DNA of 64,000 nucleotides from Psychrobacillus sp044762655 (GTDB taxonomy: Bacteria; Bacillota; Bacilli; Bacillales_A; Planococcaceae): assembly GCF_044762655.1 (NCBI RefSeq), contig NZ_JBIWER010000002.1, forward strand, positions 806,001 through 870,000, written 5' to 3'. Below, piece after piece: positions 61,522 through 64,000 of the stretch; positions within the stretch are counted from its first letter, which is position 1, and every line of letters begins with the position of its first letter. Both the position numbers and the translations under genes were made by a program. A model generated the notes under the pieces. It was given only the letters and a program-made list of their open reading frames with translations, did no database searches and was not told the DNA's origin.

Positions 61522-62271
61522 CTATTGAATTGAGCTAGAAAATTCAATTTGTTTCAGATCTACCTTTTTAGCCCACTCACTATCATCCCAAATATTAGGG
61601 TTGCCAATTGTTAGATTTTCTCCCCGTACCATGAAATCATAACTATCTTTTGTACCCGTATACCAGTCAACAATAACTAACTTGCCGTTTACATTACGTA
61701 CGAGAAATTCAGTGGGTTCACCATAACTACCTACTGTCTTTTTAATTTCCACAGGTAATTTTAAATAGAGAAAACCCCCGGCTACGTCATCAGTATACTC
61801 CACTTCAAAAGTGCCAACATCAACACTTTTCACCAAATTATCAGTAAGATTGTGCGTTAAGTACAAGTCAAATTGGTATTGAATCTTCTTTTGCGTATAC
61901 TGTTCAAGGTTTACGTTACCGATAAATGCACCCATTTCAATATTCGAGCCGTTCCAGACCGCTTTATAATAGTCAGTAAGCACTCTCGCACACATTTCAT
62001 AAGCCGTTTCAGAATCCTGAATTGATAGTCCTCCTTTATTTTTAGCTACATATTCAGGGGGATCCTGTAAAACATTCCTTTCAGTGTTGAGCGTAATTTC
62101 TTTGTTAAGAGCACTAACTTCAATGCTTTCCTTCGAGACTATGGTTTCAGGTTCTTCGTCAATTAATTTATCTGTATTTTGTTCACTTTCTTTATTCTCC
62201 ATTGTTGTACTACAACCACTTAAAGTAATAAGTAAACAAAAAGTTAACAAGATCTTCAGTCGGGCTTTCAT
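61522..62271 (-). CDS. Hypothetical lipoprotein, 249 residues
   Basis: Signal peptide with lipobox LITLSGC (Cys20), then an acidic linker (ENKESEQNTDKLIDEEPETI) and a domain with EMCARVLTDYYKAVWNGSNI and LVRNVNGKLVIVDWYTGTKD. The latter recalls NTF2-like or Tim44-like lipoprotein domains, not firmly. GGGAGAGTTTTT precedes the ATG. Exposed on the outer face of the membrane; function unknown. Confidence 0.78.
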   Translation of the reverse strand: MKARLKILLTFCLLITLSGCSTTMENKESEQNTDKLIDEEPETIVSKESIEVSALNKEITLNTERNVLQDPPEYVAKNKGGLSIQDSETAYEMCARVLTDYYKAVWNGSNIEMGAFIGNVNLEQYTQKKIQYQFDLYLTHNLTDNLVKSVDVGTFEVEYTDDVAGGFLYLKLPVEIKKTVGSYGEPTEFLVRNVNGKLVIVDWYTGTKDSYDFMVRGENLTIGNPNIWDDSEWAKKVDLKQIEFSSSIQ

Positions 62272-62349
62272 AAAAACTCTCCCATTTTTTTATGAATTAG
62301 ACGAAGTATATATAATAATGTTACATATTCAACTAACCTGCGACCCTGC

Positions 62350-62416
62350 GACGTAAGTTCAATAAGAATGCTGCTCTTAAAGGAGCCTCTTGTTCTACTA
62401 AAGCACACGCTAGTTG
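62350..62416. repeat. Composite palindromic repeat copy
   Basis: GTTCAATAAGAATGCTGCTC at 62357 on, a small GCTCTTAAAGGAGC hairpin, and CTACTAAAGCACACGCTAGTTG at 62396 on. The same order of parts is seen at 62786-62870. Confidence 0.6.
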
Positions 62417-62472
62417 AAGAATAGTCTCTAATTCTACCCGCTTCTTCAACACAAGTGTAACTGGAAAATGTT

Positions 62473-62721
62473 TTACTTTTTATTTTTATGATTAGAATTT
62501 AGTAATTCTTCCTCTATTTCTTCGTCTGACACAAATACCTCATCATTGTTTTGCCTCTTATTTTTAGGAATTAACAATAAAATGCCCAAGATTAAAACAA
62601 TTACAATTAGCCAAACAGAAATAGTATGAAGCTCTTGCCCTGCTGCCATAGCAACTTGCAATATAATTGAGGCTGTCAGTAATGATAAACTAATTATTAA
62701 AAGTCCAAATAACCTGTACAT
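62473..62721 (-). CDS. Small two-span membrane protein, 82 residues
   Basis: AAGGTGGGATGTT precedes the ATG. Two membrane helices (LFGLLIISLSLLTASIILQV and WLIVIVLILGILLLIP) and an acidic cytoplasmic tail (NNDEVFVSDEEIEEELL). No family recognised. Confidence 0.7.
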   Translation of the reverse strand: MYRLFGLLIISLSLLTASIILQVAMAAGQELHTISVWLIVIVLILGILLLIPKNKRQNNDEVFVSDEEIEEELLNSNHKNKK

Positions 62722-63091
62722 AACATCCCACCTTCATAAAGTCGTTACTGATAGTTATTCTAAATAATAATTAGTTTTCCTTCTTCAACTAAACTGCCCC
62801 GTTAGTTCAATAAGAAAAAAGCTATCCTTACAGGCAGCCTCTTATTTAACTAAAGCACCCAAAGTGAAGCTTATTCAATAATCGCGCCATTTAATTGAAT
62901 ATCTAAAATATCATCTGAGTTATAGAATCAATTAAGTATTCCAGTTGAATATAAACATATTTTCTATCGATTTGAAGGTATCTTGCAAACGGAAAACGAA
63001 TGGTTGGAGCTTGCTTATCCCGATAATGTGTACGGCCTACAAATCATTTGGCTCCTTTATTGCGATTGAAACGATCGTTTTTACGTAATAG
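62722..63091. other. Repeat-rich gap with a plus-strand coding remnant
   Basis: A composite palindromic repeat lies at 62786-62870. A protein-like remnant is at 62926-63069 (listed separately). Downstream AAACGATCGTTT is a short palindrome at 63069-63081. Confidence 0.5.
62926..63069 (+). pseudogene. 3' fragment of an unidentified gene
   Basis: A plus-strand frame of 47 codons with no start or RBS reads IPVEYKHIFYRFEGILQTEN and EWLELAYPDNVYGLQIIWLL before a TGA at 63067. Amino-acid composition and local base use are protein-like. Family not recognised. Confidence 0.4.
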
Positions 63092-63541
63092 TCAATGCTC
63101 GTGGTCCTCCTGTTGTTCCTTCATGACGCTTAAGATTGTGAAGCTTTCAACGTTGGAATCCTGCTGACACCCTTCCAGTGTATAGGTGAATAATTGCTGT
63201 CCCTCCTCTGATACCAGCGCCGAACAGGTCATGTTCACTTTGGCGGGGCTGTCTCCCCGATCCTTATTTTTTGAAAGATCAATTTCCAAATCGAATAAAG
63301 ATCCGTCGAAAGATAAATTGTACAATGTTGGATTTCCTTCCGGCGTATAATTGGCAATCCGTACGGAAGCCACTTCTTTCGCTTCAATGTTATCCAAGAA
63401 TAGTTCAAAGCGAGGGAAATTGTAAACAGGTCCATTCATATTAATGACATCGCCGTTTTTAACCGCTGTTTCGCTATCATACGAACAAGCGGATAGCATG
63501 CATGTTCCGAGAAACAATAATAGATACAAAAGTTTTCTCAT
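63092..63541 (-). CDS. DUF4362 lipoprotein
   Basis: A 149-residue lipoprotein with lipobox CMLSAC. VKNGDVINMNGPVYNFPRFE, then VRIANYTPEGNPTLYNLSFD matches DUF4362 (NGDV-N-hG, RI-YT-EG-P). GGGAGG lies 6 nt before the ATG at 63541; the longer frame to 63589 lacks an RBS. Function unknown. Its G+C is a little higher than that of its neighbours, which may point to recent gain. Confidence 0.85.
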   Translation of the reverse strand: MRKLLYLLLFLGTCMLSACSYDSETAVKNGDVINMNGPVYNFPRFELFLDNIEAKEVASVRIANYTPEGNPTLYNLSFDGSLFDLEIDLSKNKDRGDSPAKVNMTCSALVSEEGQQLFTYTLEGCQQDSNVESFTILSVMKEQQEDHEH

Positions 63542-63881
63542 ATTAATCCTCCCATGGTATCCATGATATTTCACCTTCACTGTATGCACTAAACCATCAT
63601 TCTATCCCACAGCAATCCATAAAAAACATTTCTGAAGGGGGTTTTTATGTTAACTTCCGCAAGTTTTCATAAACTGTTCACAGACAAATTTGACGTAATT
63701 CTATGTTTCTTTTAGTGCGATTGATACATCATTGTCGGCTTATTCACACCAAATTTTCTACTGCACAAATAACTTTTTTTACAAGAATATTTATAAAACA
63801 CATCTAATTTTAATCAAATTTTCATTTATATAAACTAGACTGACGTTATATTTAACATTAAACTACTAGGGAGCATCTACG
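63542..63881. other. Intergenic, promoter region
   Basis: AT-rich, no hairpin or gene recognised; divergent start of the next plus-strand frame lies at its right end. Confidence 0.35.
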
Positions 63882-64000
63882 ATGAGACCAAAATCGAATG
63901 CTAGGAAAAATACACACTTTTTATCCAACTATATTCCAAACCCAACAGAACGAAAAACAATTGTGATCTGTATAACAATAAAGCTCCCCTTTTGTTTAAC
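63882..64000 (+). CDS. Possible 5' end of a gene running off the window
   Basis: ATG at 63882 with GGGAG 8 nt upstream opens a frame that stays open for 39 codons to the edge: MRPKSNARKNTHFLSNYIPN, then a hydrophobic stretch near the end. Too little is seen to name it; it could be chance. Confidence 0.3.
   Translation, partial: MRPKSNARKNTHFLSNYIPNPTERKTIVICITIKLPFCL

Noticed and set aside
1..64000. CRISPR arrays, tRNA or rRNA genes, IS transposases
   Set aside because: No regular spaced repeats, cloverleaf runs, rRNA sequence or transposase-like frame noticed anywhere.

Overview
The window is low-GC Firmicute DNA. Gene content points to an endospore-forming member of the Bacillales, most likely a Planococcaceae-type relative of Psychrobacillus, Lysinibacillus or Sporosarcina. 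Reasons: Bacillus-type gene sets (ccdA-yneI-ccdC-yneK, yfkAB, the DUF1659/DUF2922/YvrJ module, an msmX-type ATPase, a YheI/YheH-type exporter pair), AGGAGG ribosome binding sites, SigB-like promoters, Bacillus-type LexA boxes, and a decayed CotF-like spore-coat gene. The genus is inference. No rRNA, tRNA, CRISPR array or recognisable IS transposase was seen.

Layout. 1-8.3 kb: the 5' part of a MalT/LuxR-type regulator, large-subunit catalase (katE), aconitase (acnA), a DinB-type protein and the radical-SAM protein YfkAB. 8.3-17 kb: a 35-codon membrane-peptide gene, a SigB-type GlsB-like protein, an EAL phosphodiesterase/lytic transglycosylase pair, mscL, a Sco-type copper lipoprotein, the DUF1659-DUF2922-YvrJ module, and the cytochrome c maturation cluster. 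17-32.5 kb: a MITE-like repeat, a gene whose 5' end is tandemly duplicated, a heterodimeric ABC exporter, serC, several oxidoreductase and methyltransferase-type genes, a winged-helix protein, a LexA-controlled Y-family polymerase, a membrane Lon-type protease, and argS under an arginine T-box. 33-45 kb: nupG under a guanine riboswitch, an orphan OppB/OppC-like permease pair, two YitT paralogs, a ferritin-like protein, a divergent phosphatase/glycerophosphodiesterase pair, msmX and a PucR/CdaR-like regulator.

45.5-56.7 kb: after two decayed gene fragments lies an eight-gene minus-strand operon for an alpha-glucoside. It holds two different GH65 phosphorylases, a sugar-binding lipoprotein, two permeases, a YesL-like protein, a LacI-type regulator and beta-phosphoglucomutase. 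Two identical LacI-type operators 60 bp apart lie in front of it. The likely flow is: binding protein plus permeases (powered by MsmX, 7 kb away) import a disaccharide or oligosaccharide; GH65 phosphorolysis gives beta-glucose 1-phosphate; PgmB converts this to glucose 6-phosphate.

56.8-64 kb: argGH, a PPK2-type kinase, then a repeat-rich tail with two lipoproteins, small membrane proteins, a chimeric acetyltransferase remnant and many copies of a short palindromic extragenic repeat. This tail and 45.5-46.1 kb look like the most turned-over parts of the window.
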